A stretch of 64,000 nt of DNA from Flavobacterium lacustre (GTDB taxonomy: Bacteria; Bacteroidota; Bacteroidia; Flavobacteriales; Flavobacteriaceae): NCBI RefSeq assembly GCF_027474525.2, contig NZ_CP114882.2, forward strand, positions 1,984,001 to 2,048,000, read 5' to 3'. This document shows positions 25,125-35,343 of this stretch, in pieces. The notes below the pieces were generated by a model that saw nothing but the letters and a program-made list of their open reading frames with translations, was not told where the DNA came from and did no database searches. The translations under genes and the position numbers were made by a program. The first letter of the stretch is position 1, and the number at the start of each line of letters is the position of its first letter.

Positions 25125-28100
25125 ATGAAGTCAAATTATCTATTAATTATTTTTCTGCTACTGTCTACTTTTGGATTTGCCCAAAGTTATGACATTAGTG
25201 GAGTGGTAAAAGAAACAACTTCAGGCTTACCAATACCTGGAGTAAATATTCAAATCAAAAACGCCCCTAAAAGTACGGTAACTGATTTTGATGGGAATTT
25301 CACCTTAAAAGGAGTATCATCTGGTACTACGGTGGTGTTCTCGTATGTGGGATATAAAAATTTTGAATATAAAGTGACAGACACTAAAACAGATCTTAGT
25401 ATTTCTTTACAAGAGGACTCTAAGCAATTAGATGAAGTTGTAATTATTGGTTATGGTAGCCAGAAAAAAAGAGAAGTTACAGGTGCTGTTTCTGTAGTTG
25501 ATACTAAAACATTAGAGATTCTGAAACCTGTAAAAATTGAACAAGCTTTACAAGGTACAGTTTCGGGTGTCAATGTGACTACAACTTCGGGTTCTCCGGG
25601 TGCCGCATTAGATATTCGTATTCGTGGTATTGCAACAAATGGTGATAACAGACCATTAACAATTATTGATGGATATGTTGGTGAATTGGGTTTATTAAAC
25701 CCGAATGATGTGGAGTCAATTACCGTTTTGAAAGATGCTCAGGCAGCAATTTACGGTTCTACTGGAGCCAATGGTGTTATATTGATTACCACAAAAATGG
25801 GAAAAAAGAATGCAAAAGCAAAAATTTCGTTTAACTCCTATACCGGTTTTCAAGAAACATCCAGAAAACTTTCAACATTAGACGCGACTGAATATGCTTT
25901 ATTATTAAATGAAAGTTATGCTAACGGGGGTAAATCACTTCCTTTTCCGGTTGTATCAGGTTTAGGCAAAGGAACAAATTGGCAGAATGAAATTTTTAGT
26001 AAAAGTGTGCCAATAATTAGTCATGATTTATCTTTTACTGGAGGTTCAGACAAAGTTACTTATGCGGTCAGCGGTTCTCACTTAGACCAAGAAGGAATTG
26101 TTGGTGAAGCAAAATCCGGGTTTTTACGAAATACAGCCAGAATCTCTTTGGGTGCTGATATTTCAGACAGATTAAAACTGAAAACAAATGTTATTTATAC
26201 TTATTTCAACAGAAAAACATTACCTGAAGGAGGTAACGCATCTGTGGTAATGAATGCAGTTAATGCTCCAAGTACTCTTAGTCCGTATAATGCTAATGGT
26301 GATTATACACTTTTTCCATTATCAGGATTAGGGAATGAAATGATTAACCCGTTAGCACAAACTGCAAACAGTTATAATGATTATAATTTCAAAAAACTTA
26401 GTGGAAATTTCGGATTCGATTATAAATTGTTTAAAGGTTTTGTTGTTACCAGTACACTTGGTTTCAATACTTCGAATAGTGAATCTAAAAGTTTTGCAAA
26501 AATTTTGAATTATGGCGGAAAAGTTTTTGATGTAACACGAAGTTCTGTTTCACAGAGTGCTGTAAATAATAATGATTACTCTTTTGATATTTATGGAACA
26601 TACACCAAGAAATTTGGTGATAATCATAATCTGGTTGCTACAATTGGAAATACTATTTTTAAAGAATATGGGAACGGATTGTTTGCCACAGGTTTTGATG
26701 TACCAAATAATTCTTGGGAATTTGCAGATATTTCATTAACAAAAGGCGCTCCAGCTGCAGGTATAATTCCGGTAGGTTCTTATGTTTTTGACGAGAGAAA
26801 ACTTTCTTATTTTGGTAGAGTACAGTATGATTTTAAAGGAAAATACCTTTTATCAGCGATGTTAAGACGCGATTCATCAACAAAATTTGGACCTGGAAAT
26901 AAAGTGGGTTATTTTCCCTCTTTTACAGCAGGTTGGGTAATTTCTGATGAAGGATTTTACGGAGAATCTAAACTAGTTAATTTCATGAAATTAAGGGCCA
27001 GTTACGGTACTTTAGGAAACGACAGAATCGGTAATAATGGTTATATTTCACAGTTGAGCGGAGAAGCGACTTATGTTTTTGACGGCGCTTTAGTCAATGG
27101 AGTAGCGACAGGACAGATTCCTAATCCGGATTTAAAATGGGAAGAAGCTAAAAAATTCGATGTTGGTTTAGATTTGAAATTATTCAATAATAATGTTAAT
27201 ATTATTGCTGATTATTTTATTGACACAAGAGCTGATTTATTAATAATAAATATTCCTACTTCAGGGATAAATGGTACTGGAGCTCCGGGTGCAAGTTCAC
27301 CAACAGTAAACGGAGGAACAGTTAGAAACTCCGGATTTGAATTTTCAGTAGATTATAAAAACAAGTTTTCGGAAAATTTTTCTATGAGTGTGGGGTATAA
27401 CGTGACTCTTCTTAAAAATGAAACTTTAAGTACAAATGGAGTGCCATTCATACCTGGAGGTTCGTTTGGAATTTCTCAACTTCCACCAGCAAGAATGGAA
27501 GTTGGTTTACCGATAGGATATTTCTACGGGTATAAAACGGATGGAATTTTTCAAAACCAAGCCGAAGTTGAAGCGCATCCTTCTCAAATAGCTTTGGGTG
27601 CAGGAGCAGCTCCTGGTGATATTCGTTTTGTAGACACAAACGGAGATGGTGTGATAAATGTTAATGATAAAACGAACATTGGAGATCCAATTCCAGCAGC
27701 AACAATGGGCTTTAATTTACAATTTAACTATAAAGCACTTGATTTTTCTATGTACACTTTTGCGTCAGTAGGAAATGATATGGTTCGTAATTACGAAAGT
27801 ATTTATGATGATGCGAATCATTTAGATTATGTTTTAGACAGATGGACAGGCGAAGGAACAAGTAATTCCGTTCCAAGAGTCACAACTGCTGCTACTACTA
27901 ACAAAGTTTTTTCTGATTATTTTGTTGAAGATGCCTCTTACATAAGAATTCAGAACATTCAATTAGGATATACACTTAATTCGAATATTGCTGAGAAAAT
28001 CGGGATATCAAAATTCAGATTGTACACAGGAGTAAATAATCTGTACACTTTCACAAAATATAGAGGCTTCGATCCTGGAGCTTCTAATGGAGCCCCTATT

Positions 28101-28172
28101 GGCGGAGGAATCGATGATGGTTTTTACCCAATTCCAAGAACCTACATGATAGGCTTAAACATTAATTTTTAA
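25125..28172 (+). CDS. SusC/RagA-family TonB-dependent glycan transporter
   Basis: A 1015-residue outer-membrane receptor. A signal peptide ends near FGFAQ (~20). A carboxypeptidase-regulatory-like domain (residues ~22-100) is followed by the TonB-box region (LDEVVIIGYGSQKKREVTGAV, ~105-125), a plug domain (VRIRG-type DIRIRGIAT and PLTIIDGYVGELGLLNPNDVESITVLKDAQAAIYGSTGANGV signature, ~130-230) and a 22-strand barrel ending in Phe. It imports oligosaccharides with the SusD lid encoded 11 bp downstream. First gene of the glucan operon. Confidence 0.96.
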   Translation: MKSNYLLIIFLLLSTFGFAQSYDISGVVKETTSGLPIPGVNIQIKNAPKSTVTDFDGNFTLKGVSSGTTVVFSYVGYKNFEYKVTDTKTDLSISLQEDSKQLDEVVIIGYGSQKKREVTGAVSVVDTKTLEILKPVKIEQALQGTVSGVNVTTTSGSPGAALDIRIRGIATNGDNRPLTIIDGYVGELGLLNPNDVESITVLKDAQAAIYGSTGANGVILITTKMGKKNAKAKISFNSYTGFQETSRKLSTLDATEYALLLNESYANGGKSLPFPVVSGLGKGTNWQNEIFSKSVPIISHDLSFTGGSDKVTYAVSGSHLDQEGIVGEAKSGFLRNTARISLGADISDRLKLKTNVIYTYFNRKTLPEGGNASVVMNAVNAPSTLSPYNANGDYTLFPLSGLGNEMINPLAQTANSYNDYNFKKLSGNFGFDYKLFKGFVVTSTLGFNTSNSESKSFAKILNYGGKVFDVTRSSVSQSAVNNNDYSFDIYGTYTKKFGDNHNLVATIGNTIFKEYGNGLFATGFDVPNNSWEFADISLTKGAPAAGIIPVGSYVFDERKLSYFGRVQYDFKGKYLLSAMLRRDSSTKFGPGNKVGYFPSFTAGWVISDEGFYGESKLVNFMKLRASYGTLGNDRIGNNGYISQLSGEATYVFDGALVNGVATGQIPNPDLKWEEAKKFDVGLDLKLFNNNVNIIADYFIDTRADLLIINIPTSGINGTGAPGASSPTVNGGTVRNSGFEFSVDYKNKFSENFSMSVGYNVTLLKNETLSTNGVPFIPGGSFGISQLPPARMEVGLPIGYFYGYKTDGIFQNQAEVEAHPSQIALGAGAAPGDIRFVDTNGDGVINVNDKTNIGDPIPAATMGFNLQFNYKALDFSMYTFASVGNDMVRNYESIYDDANHLDYVLDRWTGEGTSNSVPRVTTAATTNKVFSDYFVEDASYIRIQNIQLGYTLNSNIAEKIGISKFRLYTGVNNLYTFTKYRGFDPGASNGAPIGGGIDDGFYPIPRTYMIGLNINF

Positions 28173-28183
28173 TTTGTATTAAA

Positions 28184-29665
28184 ATGAAAAAGTATATATA
28201 TATTACGTTAGCAACCTTAACAATGGTTTCTGCCCTGACGGTTTCTTGTAGTGATGATTTTGTAGATCGTCCTATAGAATATTCGATTGACTCCGAAAAT
28301 TATTTTAATTCAAAATCAGAATATGATAATGCATTGATAGGAGCTTATGATTTATTACAGTCTACTTTTATTAATGTTTTGATGGGGGAAATCGCCTCAG
28401 ATAATACATTATGTGGTGGAAACAGTCCAACAGACGTTCCTGGATACCAACAAGTGGATGATATGATTCACACTCCTGTAAATGCAAATCTAAAACAATT
28501 ATGGGATTGGATGTTTGCAGGTGTCCAAAGAGCAAATTACATTCTTGAGTTTAAAGACAAAACAGATTTTGTCGGTAAAAACCAAGTAATTGCTGAAGCT
28601 CGTTTTTTGAGAGCTTACTATCATTTTGAATTAGTGAAATGGTTTGGAGGAATTCCTATGAATGGAGATAAAAGATTCAGTCCTGGTGATGAAAAAACAA
28701 TACCACGTTCTTCAGCCGAAGAAGTATATGCTTCTATCGAAGCGGATTTAATTTTTGCATCTGAAAATTTATCAGCTACACCATCACAAGCGGGTAGAGC
28801 TACAAAAGGAGCTGCTTTGGCTCTTTTGGGAAAAGCGTATTTGTATCAAGACAAATTTACTTTGGCGGCTACAACTTTTGAAAGTTTGATTTCAAATTCT
28901 CCTTATTCTTTAGTTACGGATTATGATACCATTTTTGAAATGGCTGGAGAAAACGGACCAGAATCTGTTTTTGAAATTCAATATACCGATGTTGAAGGGG
29001 GTGATTATGGGAACTTACAATATTTAGAAGGAAATGTAGCTGTAGGTTTTAATGGACCAAATTCTTATGTAGGTCCTTTCTTTACTTCAGGTAATAATTT
29101 TAATCTTCCAACGCAAAAAATAGTTGATGCATTTGAAGCTGGAGATAATAGAGAAGCTGTTGCTATTTTAGACATGACTGCATGGATAGCTGCTAATCCT
29201 GGGACTAGTTACACCAAACAAAATGAGGATACCGGTTATTTTAACAGAAAATACATTCCTAGAATAAGAAGTGCCAATGCCGCACTGGATTTAAAATTAA
29301 CGAATCCAAATAATTATAGAGCCATTCGTTATGCAGATGTGCTTTTGATGGCAGCAGAAGCTTTTAACCGAAGCGGATTAGATGACACAAAAGCCAGAGG
29401 ATACTTGAATCAAGTTCGCCGTCGTGCTTTTGGAGACACAAACCATGATGTCTCAGCTTCTGGAGCAGCATTGACAGATTTTATTTGGGCCGAAAGAAGA
29501 GTAGAATTAGTAGGCGAAGGACATCGTTTCTTTGATTTAGTTCGAACTGGTAAAGCAGCTCAGGAAATTGATGGATTTACAGCTGGGAAAAATGAATTAT
29601 TCCCTATTCCAATTGAGGAAATTCAATTTGCAAACGGAAATTGGGCACAAAACCCTGGATATTAA
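28184..29665 (+). CDS. SusD/RagB-family glycan-binding lipoprotein
   Basis: A 493-residue lipoprotein. Signal peptide II ends at SC (Cys22, VSCSDDF with acidic +2/+3 residues favouring surface export). TPR-like helices with the RagB/SusD signature RFLRAYYHFELVKWFGGIP (~135-155) follow, then the C-terminal SusD segment LNQVRRRAFGD...WAERRVELVGEGHRFFDLVRTGKA. It caps the SusC barrel and binds the incoming glycan. 11 bp from susC. Confidence 0.96.
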   Translation: MKKYIYITLATLTMVSALTVSCSDDFVDRPIEYSIDSENYFNSKSEYDNALIGAYDLLQSTFINVLMGEIASDNTLCGGNSPTDVPGYQQVDDMIHTPVNANLKQLWDWMFAGVQRANYILEFKDKTDFVGKNQVIAEARFLRAYYHFELVKWFGGIPMNGDKRFSPGDEKTIPRSSAEEVYASIEADLIFASENLSATPSQAGRATKGAALALLGKAYLYQDKFTLAATTFESLISNSPYSLVTDYDTIFEMAGENGPESVFEIQYTDVEGGDYGNLQYLEGNVAVGFNGPNSYVGPFFTSGNNFNLPTQKIVDAFEAGDNREAVAILDMTAWIAANPGTSYTKQNEDTGYFNRKYIPRIRSANAALDLKLTNPNNYRAIRYADVLLMAAEAFNRSGLDDTKARGYLNQVRRRAFGDTNHDVSASGAALTDFIWAERRVELVGEGHRFFDLVRTGKAAQEIDGFTAGKNELFPIPIEEIQFANGNWAQNPGY

Positions 29666-29676
29666 AAAATAGTATT

Positions 29677-31302
29677 ATGAAAAAATTAAAATTAATAATA
29701 AGCCTTTTTGTTTTAACAATTTTTATAGGTTGTTCGGATGAAAATAGTGATATCAATTTGGATGCGATAGGTGCTCCAACAAATATTTCTGCTTTGACTA
29801 CAGTTACTCAGGATAATTCCGGAAATGTTACCTTTTTGCCTCGTGGCGAAGGAGTTACCCGATATGAAATATATTTTGGAGATGGAACTGCAGCACCAGC
29901 TGAGGTAAATCCGGGAGGTACAACTTCACATGTTTATACAGAAGGAGTGTATCAGGCAAAAATTGTAGGGATAACATTAAACGGCAAAAGAACAGAAGTT
30001 ACCCAAGAAGTAGTTGTTTCTTTTAGAGCACCGGAAAATTTAGAAGTGGTTATCACAAACGACTTGGCGGTTTCTAAAAAAGTAACTGTTACAGCAACTG
30101 CTGATTTTGCTTTGTTTTACGATGTCTATTTTGGTGAGGCTGGTAATCCAGATCCTATTTCAGTCAACAATGGAGAATCGGTATCTTATATTTATCAAGA
30201 GCCGGGAGTATATACGATTCGAGTGGTTTCAAAAAGTGCTGCAATTGCAACTACAGAACATGTAGAGGATTTTACAGTAACTCTTGTTAATAAACCCAAT
30301 ACATCAGCTTCAACGCCACCGAACAGGCAAGCGGCAGATGTGATTTCTATATTTAGTTCAAAATACACCGATGTTGCAGGTACAAATTACTTTCCGGATT
30401 GGGGACAAGCAGGGCAAGGTAGTAGCTGGGCAGAATTTGATTTAAACGGAGATAAAATGTTGAATTATATCAACCTGAGTTATCAAGGAATTGCTTTGGC
30501 AGATAATACTTCTGTAAATGTTTCTGGTATGGAATATCTTCACATGGATGTTTGGACCGCTGATTTAGCAAAAATTGAAACTTCTTTAATCAGTAAAACC
30601 AATGGAGAAAAACCGGTTGTAAAAGATCTTGTTGCTAATCAATGGACAAGTATTGATATTCCAATTTCTGCATTTACAAGTCAAGGAATGACTGTTGCTG
30701 ATATTTTTCAATTAAAATTTGTTGGAACTCCTTGGGCTGGCGGTAGTGTTTTTGTAGATAATATTTATTTCTATAAAACACCTTCACAATTAATTGCATT
30801 ACCAATTGATCTTGAATCTGCTACTTTAACATATACATGGACTGGTTTTGGAAATGCTACTTTCGGAGCTATTCCTGCTACTGTGATTACAAATCCGGAC
30901 AAATCTGGATTAAATCTATCTAACAAAGTACTTAAAATTGAAAAAACCTCAGGAGCACAAGTATGGGCCGGAGCCAGTTTGAATTTAGAATCTACTATTG
31001 ATTTTACAAAAGGGACAAAAGTAAAAGTTATGGTTTGGTCTCCAAAAGTAGGTGCTAAAATACTATACAAAATGGAAGTGTCAACATCTCCAAAAGATGG
31101 AAACGGGAATCCAACTGTTTTTGTAGAGGTTGAAGCCACGACAACTGTTGCTAATGCATGGCAAGAAGTAACATTTGATCTTACGAGCTCAGGTACTTTC
31201 AATACAGCTAAATTGTATGACAGAGTGATATTATTTCCAGATTTTGGAGTAAATGGTTCAGGCGCAATCTATTACTTTGATGATATTAAACAATCCAACT
31301 AA
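29677..31302 (+). CDS. Surface glycan-binding lipoprotein with PKD-like repeats
   Basis: A 541-residue lipoprotein, start at ATG 29677; a 12-codon upstream extension overlaps susD and would displace the signal peptide. The lipobox is FIGCSDEN. Two PKD-like beta-sandwiches (about 30-115 and 115-210, each with YxIYFGDG / YDVYFGEAG and a VYTEGVYQAKI / IYQEPGVYTIRV strand) are followed by two jelly-roll-like modules (~225-370 and ~375-541) of carbohydrate-binding-module character ending IYYFDDIKQSN. No catalytic residues are recognised. By place (after SusD) and architecture it is a SusE-position surface glycan-binding protein. Confidence 0.82.
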   Translation: MKKLKLIISLFVLTIFIGCSDENSDINLDAIGAPTNISALTTVTQDNSGNVTFLPRGEGVTRYEIYFGDGTAAPAEVNPGGTTSHVYTEGVYQAKIVGITLNGKRTEVTQEVVVSFRAPENLEVVITNDLAVSKKVTVTATADFALFYDVYFGEAGNPDPISVNNGESVSYIYQEPGVYTIRVVSKSAAIATTEHVEDFTVTLVNKPNTSASTPPNRQAADVISIFSSKYTDVAGTNYFPDWGQAGQGSSWAEFDLNGDKMLNYINLSYQGIALADNTSVNVSGMEYLHMDVWTADLAKIETSLISKTNGEKPVVKDLVANQWTSIDIPISAFTSQGMTVADIFQLKFVGTPWAGGSVFVDNIYFYKTPSQLIALPIDLESATLTYTWTGFGNATFGAIPATVITNPDKSGLNLSNKVLKIEKTSGAQVWAGASLNLESTIDFTKGTKVKVMVWSPKVGAKILYKMEVSTSPKDGNGNPTVFVEVEATTTVANAWQEVTFDLTSSGTFNTAKLYDRVILFPDFGVNGSGAIYYFDDIKQSN

Positions 31303-31313
31303 ATAAACGGAAC

Positions 31314-32957
31314 ATGAAAAAAATAATTATAAATATAGTATCTATTTTTGCACTTCTGTTGATGGTCAATTGTCAGGAAGATAATTTTTCTTTTGGGTCA
31401 ATAGACGCACCGACAAACCTTGAAGTGACAGCAGAAATAGTGGGGAAAACAGTAGATTTTCCTGATGGTGATGGTTCTGGTAAAATTAAATTTACCAGCT
31501 CGGCGGATAATGCTATTTCGTACAAGTACATTTTTTCTGATGGTACTTCCGAAAATGCACCAAGCGGTATTTTAGAGAAACGATTTACTAAACCGGGGGT
31601 GAATACCTATACAGTTACCGTAATGGCCTCAGGCAGAGGAGGTATTACTACTAATACTACGCTTGAAGTTACCGTGTTAAGTAATTTTACAGATGATGAA
31701 GCGGTACAGCTTTTAACAGGAGGAACTTCAAAAAAATGGTATTGGTCAGCTTCTGAACGAGGACATTTAGGAGTTGGTCCTAATAATAATGATATTGCAA
31801 CAAACTACTATGCTAACTATTACCAAGCTGGTGCTTTTGAAAAAGCAGGTTCGCCAAATAGCAGTTGTTTGTATGACAATGAATTGACATTTTCATTAAG
31901 TGGAGATCAATTGAAATTTAATTTAGATAATGGTGGAAGAACTTTTTTCAATGCTGCATTTCTTAGTGTTGGTGGAGGTTCAGGCGGAGAAGATCTTTGT
32001 CTTGATTATGCAACTACTGGAGAAAAAACTGTTACACTGAGTCCATCAGAATCTGTAATTATGACTAATCCAGAACATTTGACACAAACAAGAGGAACGA
32101 TGTTGAACATAGCTGACGGTGGTTTCATGGGATATTATATCGGTCAAAGTTCTTATGAAATATTATCTATTACAGCCAATCGTATGGTAGTAAGAGCAGT
32201 TATGGGTGGTAATCCGGCTTTAGCTTGGTATCATATTTTTACAACAACACCTCCAAATCAAACTCCGGAAACCGATTATACTACTTTAGCTTGGTCTGAT
32301 GAGTTTAATGTTGACGGTGCACCAGATCCTACAAAATGGGGATATGACCTTGGCGCAGGAGGTTGGGGTAACAGTGAAGCTCAAACTTATACCAATAGTT
32401 CAAACAATGTAATTGTTCAAGGTGGAAGTTTAAAAATCACGGCTAAAAAAGAGGGTTCAGGATATACTTCGGCGAGATTAAAATCGGAAGGTAAATATGA
32501 TTTCACATATGGTAAAATAGAATTTAAAGCTAAATTACCTGTTGGTGGAGGAACTTGGCCAGCTATTTGGTCTTTAGGAAGTGATTATGCTACCAATACT
32601 TGGCCAGGTTGTGGAGAAATAGATTTTATGGAACATAGAGGGAATACATCAAATGTTATTCATGGTTCACTTCATTATCCTGGACATTCCGGAGGTAACG
32701 CTAGTACATCAACGCTAACAATTGCAAATGCGTCAACTGAATTTCATGTGTATAAAACGATTTGGAGTCCTACATCTGTTAAGTTTTATGTAGACGATGT
32801 ATTGTATCATTCATTTGCAAATAACAACACAGTACCATTCAACAAAGATTTCTTTTTAATTATGAATGTAGCCATGGGAGGAACTTTTGGAGGGACTATA
32901 GATCCTGCTTTTATAGAATCCTCAATGGAAGTTGATTATATACGAGTATATCAATAA
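31314..32957 (+). CDS. GH16 beta-glucanase lipoprotein with PKD-like N-terminus
   Basis: A 547-residue lipoprotein (lipobox MVNCQEDN). A PKD-like domain (~30-120) and a ~180-residue linker domain resembling SusE/F-type modules (DEAVQLLTGGTSKKWYWSASERGHLGVGP) precede the GH16 jelly roll (~320-547). The catalytic motif GEIDFMEHRG gives nucleophile E435, D437 and acid/base E440. GH16 enzymes of this type are endo-beta-1,3- or 1,3-1,4-glucanases. Being a surface lipoprotein, it would make the initial cut outside the cell. A terminator-like hairpin follows. Confidence 0.92.
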   Translation: MKKIIINIVSIFALLLMVNCQEDNFSFGSIDAPTNLEVTAEIVGKTVDFPDGDGSGKIKFTSSADNAISYKYIFSDGTSENAPSGILEKRFTKPGVNTYTVTVMASGRGGITTNTTLEVTVLSNFTDDEAVQLLTGGTSKKWYWSASERGHLGVGPNNNDIATNYYANYYQAGAFEKAGSPNSSCLYDNELTFSLSGDQLKFNLDNGGRTFFNAAFLSVGGGSGGEDLCLDYATTGEKTVTLSPSESVIMTNPEHLTQTRGTMLNIADGGFMGYYIGQSSYEILSITANRMVVRAVMGGNPALAWYHIFTTTPPNQTPETDYTTLAWSDEFNVDGAPDPTKWGYDLGAGGWGNSEAQTYTNSSNNVIVQGGSLKITAKKEGSGYTSARLKSEGKYDFTYGKIEFKAKLPVGGGTWPAIWSLGSDYATNTWPGCGEIDFMEHRGNTSNVIHGSLHYPGHSGGNASTSTLTIANASTEFHVYKTIWSPTSVKFYVDDVLYHSFANNNTVPFNKDFFLIMNVAMGGTFGGTIDPAFIESSMEVDYIRVYQ

Positions 32958-32988
32958 AGATTAATTATAAACTCAATAAAAATTAGGA

Positions 32989-33010
32989 GGTCGGTTCTTA
33001 CCGGCCTTTT
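32989..33010 (+). terminator. Internal operon hairpin before the GH3 gene
   Basis: GGTCGG (32989-32994) and CCGGCC (33001-33006) pair (one T-G) with loop TTCTTA, followed by TTTT. It is the only GC-rich hairpin within the locus and lies just before the GH3 start, so it may act as a partial terminator that lowers expression of the two downstream glycosidases. Confidence 0.6.
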
Positions 33011-33030
33011 AGTTTATATTGCATAAAAAA

Positions 33031-35337
33031 ATGAGACAAATGAAACATAAGTTCGTCTTTACATCATTCGCGATAACGGCTGTTTTAATTGCCGGTTGTA
33101 GCAATAAAATAATAAAATCGTCTATTTCTTACTCCAAAGTAAATGTTTTGGAGACTAAGGTTGATTCTGTTTTGAAGCTTATGACTTTAGAAGAAAAAGT
33201 GGGACAGCTCAATCAGTATAACGGATTTTGGGAAATTACCGGTCCAACACCCAAAGAAGGTCAAGCCGCCAAAAAATACGAAGACCTGAAAAAAGGTTTA
33301 GTAGGATCAATGCTAAATGTAAAAGGTGTTAAAGACGTGACGGCATTACAGAAAATTGCTGTAGAGCAAACGCGATTGGGAATTCCTTTAATTTTTGGTT
33401 TTGATGTTATTCATGGCTATAAAACGATAAGCCCTATTCCGTTAGCCGAAGCCGCAAGTTGGGATTTGGAAGCAATAAAAAAATCAGCAGCTATAGCCGC
33501 CGAAGAAGCTTCATCTGTAGGACTCAATTGGACTTTTGCTCCAATGGTTGATATTTCAAGAGATGCCCGTTGGGGACGCGTGATGGAAGGTGCTGGAGAA
33601 GATACTTATTTAGGAAGTAAAATTGCAGTAGCCCGTGTTCAAGGGTTTCAAGGAGATTTAAGTTCTAATAAAAATATTTTGGCTTGTGCCAAACATTTTG
33701 CAGGCTACGCTTTTGCAGAATCGGGTAGAGATTACAATACTGTAGATGTGAGTGAAACCACTTTGCAAAACATTATTTTTCCTCCTTTTAAAGCTACAGT
33801 TGATGCCGGAGTGCGAACCTTTATGAATTCTTTCAACGAATTAAACGGAATTCCTGCAACAGGAAATTCCTATTTGCAAAGAGAAGTTTTAAAAGGCGAT
33901 TGGAAATTTGATGGTTTTGTAGTTTCAGATTGGGGTTCTATTAACGAAATGATTTCTCACGGGTATGCAAAAGACAGCAAACATGCAGCAGAAATTGCGC
34001 TTAACGCCGGTTCAGACATGGATATGGAATCGAGTGCATATGTTGAGCATTTAGTTGCATTGGTCAACGAAGGAAAAGTAAAAGAAAGTCTAATTGATGA
34101 TGCTGCAAGAAGAATTCTTAAAGTAAAATTTGAATTGGGTTTATTTGATAATCCTTATAAATACTGTGATGAAAACCGTGAAAAAGAAACTGTAGGCAGT
34201 CCTGCTATTCAAGAAGGGGTTTTGGACATGGCTAAAAAATCAATTGTTTTATTAAAAAATCAAAATGATTTGCTTCCTCTGAAAAAATCTGGGCAAAAAA
34301 TAGCTGTTATCGGCGCATTGGCAAACGATAAAACCAGTCCATTAGGAAGCTGGAGAATCGCAGCCGATGACAATACTGCCGTTTCGGTTCTGGAGGGATT
34401 AGAAAACTATAAAGGAAATCAACTTAATTATGCAAAAGGAGCTGATGTTTCGGTTGGAAGAACACAATTTATTTGGGAAACAAAAATCAATACAACCGAT
34501 AAATCAGGATTTGAAGAAGCGATAGCTATAGCCAAACAAGCTGATATAGTTGTGATGGTTTTGGGAGAACATGGTTTGCAATCCGGAGAAGGCAGAAGTA
34601 GATCGGATATTGGTTTGCCTGGAGTACAACAAGAATTATTGGAAGCGATTTTCAAAGTCAATCCTAATGTAGTTTTAGTTTTAAACAACGGACGTCCACT
34701 TGCAATTCCTTGGGCTGACGAACACATTCCGGCTATTGTAGAAGCTTGGCAGTTAGGCACACAAAGTGGTAATGCCATTGCGCAAGTTTTGTATGGAGAT
34801 TATAATCCAAGCGGAAAACTTCCGATGACTTTTCCAAGAAATGTTGGTCAAGTACCTATTTATTACAATTATAAAAATACAGGAAGACCGGTAATGAATG
34901 AACCTGACAGTGTTTTCTGGTCGCATTATATTGATGAAAAAAACACGCCTTTATATCCTTTCGGTTACGGATTGAGTTACTCTAAATTTGAGTATTCAGA
35001 TATGCAATTGACCTCGAATTCATTTGCTAAAAACGGAAAAATAGAAGTTTCAGTAAACATAAAAAATACTGGAAAAGTAACAGGGAAAGAAGTCGTTCAA
35101 ATGTACATAAGAGATCTAATAGGTAGTACAACAAGACCTGTAAAAGAGTTGAAAGGATTTGAAATGATTGAATTAAATCCCAATGAAACCAAAAAAGTAG
35201 TATTTTTAATTGATGAAAAAACAATTCAATATTTTACGGCTAATGCAAAATGGGAATCGGAACCTGGCGATTTTAAAGTCTTTATAGGCGGAAGTTCTGC
35301 AAAAACGTTAGAAAGAGATTTTCAATATTTTAACTAA
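33031..35337 (+). CDS. GH3 beta-glucosidase (BglX-like) lipoprotein
   Basis: A 768-residue enzyme from the ATG at 33031 (an ATG three codons later is equally possible; a TTG at 33019 is less likely). The lipobox is LIAGCSNK, so it is periplasmic or outer-membrane anchored. An N-terminal (beta/alpha)8 domain carries the nucleophile in VVSDWGS (D300) and DVIHGYKT. A second alpha/beta domain has GEHGLQSGEGRSR, followed by a C-terminal fibronectin-III-like domain (~690-768). It would release glucose from beta-linked oligosaccharides imported by SusCD. Confidence 0.93.
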   Translation: MRQMKHKFVFTSFAITAVLIAGCSNKIIKSSISYSKVNVLETKVDSVLKLMTLEEKVGQLNQYNGFWEITGPTPKEGQAAKKYEDLKKGLVGSMLNVKGVKDVTALQKIAVEQTRLGIPLIFGFDVIHGYKTISPIPLAEAASWDLEAIKKSAAIAAEEASSVGLNWTFAPMVDISRDARWGRVMEGAGEDTYLGSKIAVARVQGFQGDLSSNKNILACAKHFAGYAFAESGRDYNTVDVSETTLQNIIFPPFKATVDAGVRTFMNSFNELNGIPATGNSYLQREVLKGDWKFDGFVVSDWGSINEMISHGYAKDSKHAAEIALNAGSDMDMESSAYVEHLVALVNEGKVKESLIDDAARRILKVKFELGLFDNPYKYCDENREKETVGSPAIQEGVLDMAKKSIVLLKNQNDLLPLKKSGQKIAVIGALANDKTSPLGSWRIAADDNTAVSVLEGLENYKGNQLNYAKGADVSVGRTQFIWETKINTTDKSGFEEAIAIAKQADIVVMVLGEHGLQSGEGRSRSDIGLPGVQQELLEAIFKVNPNVVLVLNNGRPLAIPWADEHIPAIVEAWQLGTQSGNAIAQVLYGDYNPSGKLPMTFPRNVGQVPIYYNYKNTGRPVMNEPDSVFWSHYIDEKNTPLYPFGYGLSYSKFEYSDMQLTSNSFAKNGKIEVSVNIKNTGKVTGKEVVQMYIRDLIGSTTRPVKELKGFEMIELNPNETKKVVFLIDEKTIQYFTANAKWESEPGDFKVFIGGSSAKTLERDFQYFN

Positions 35338-35343
35338 TTCAAA

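Noticed and set aside
30771..31202. 143-codon minus-strand frame within the glycan-binding lipoprotein gene
   Set aside because: It is an antisense shadow of a clear secreted lipoprotein gene in a coherent operon.
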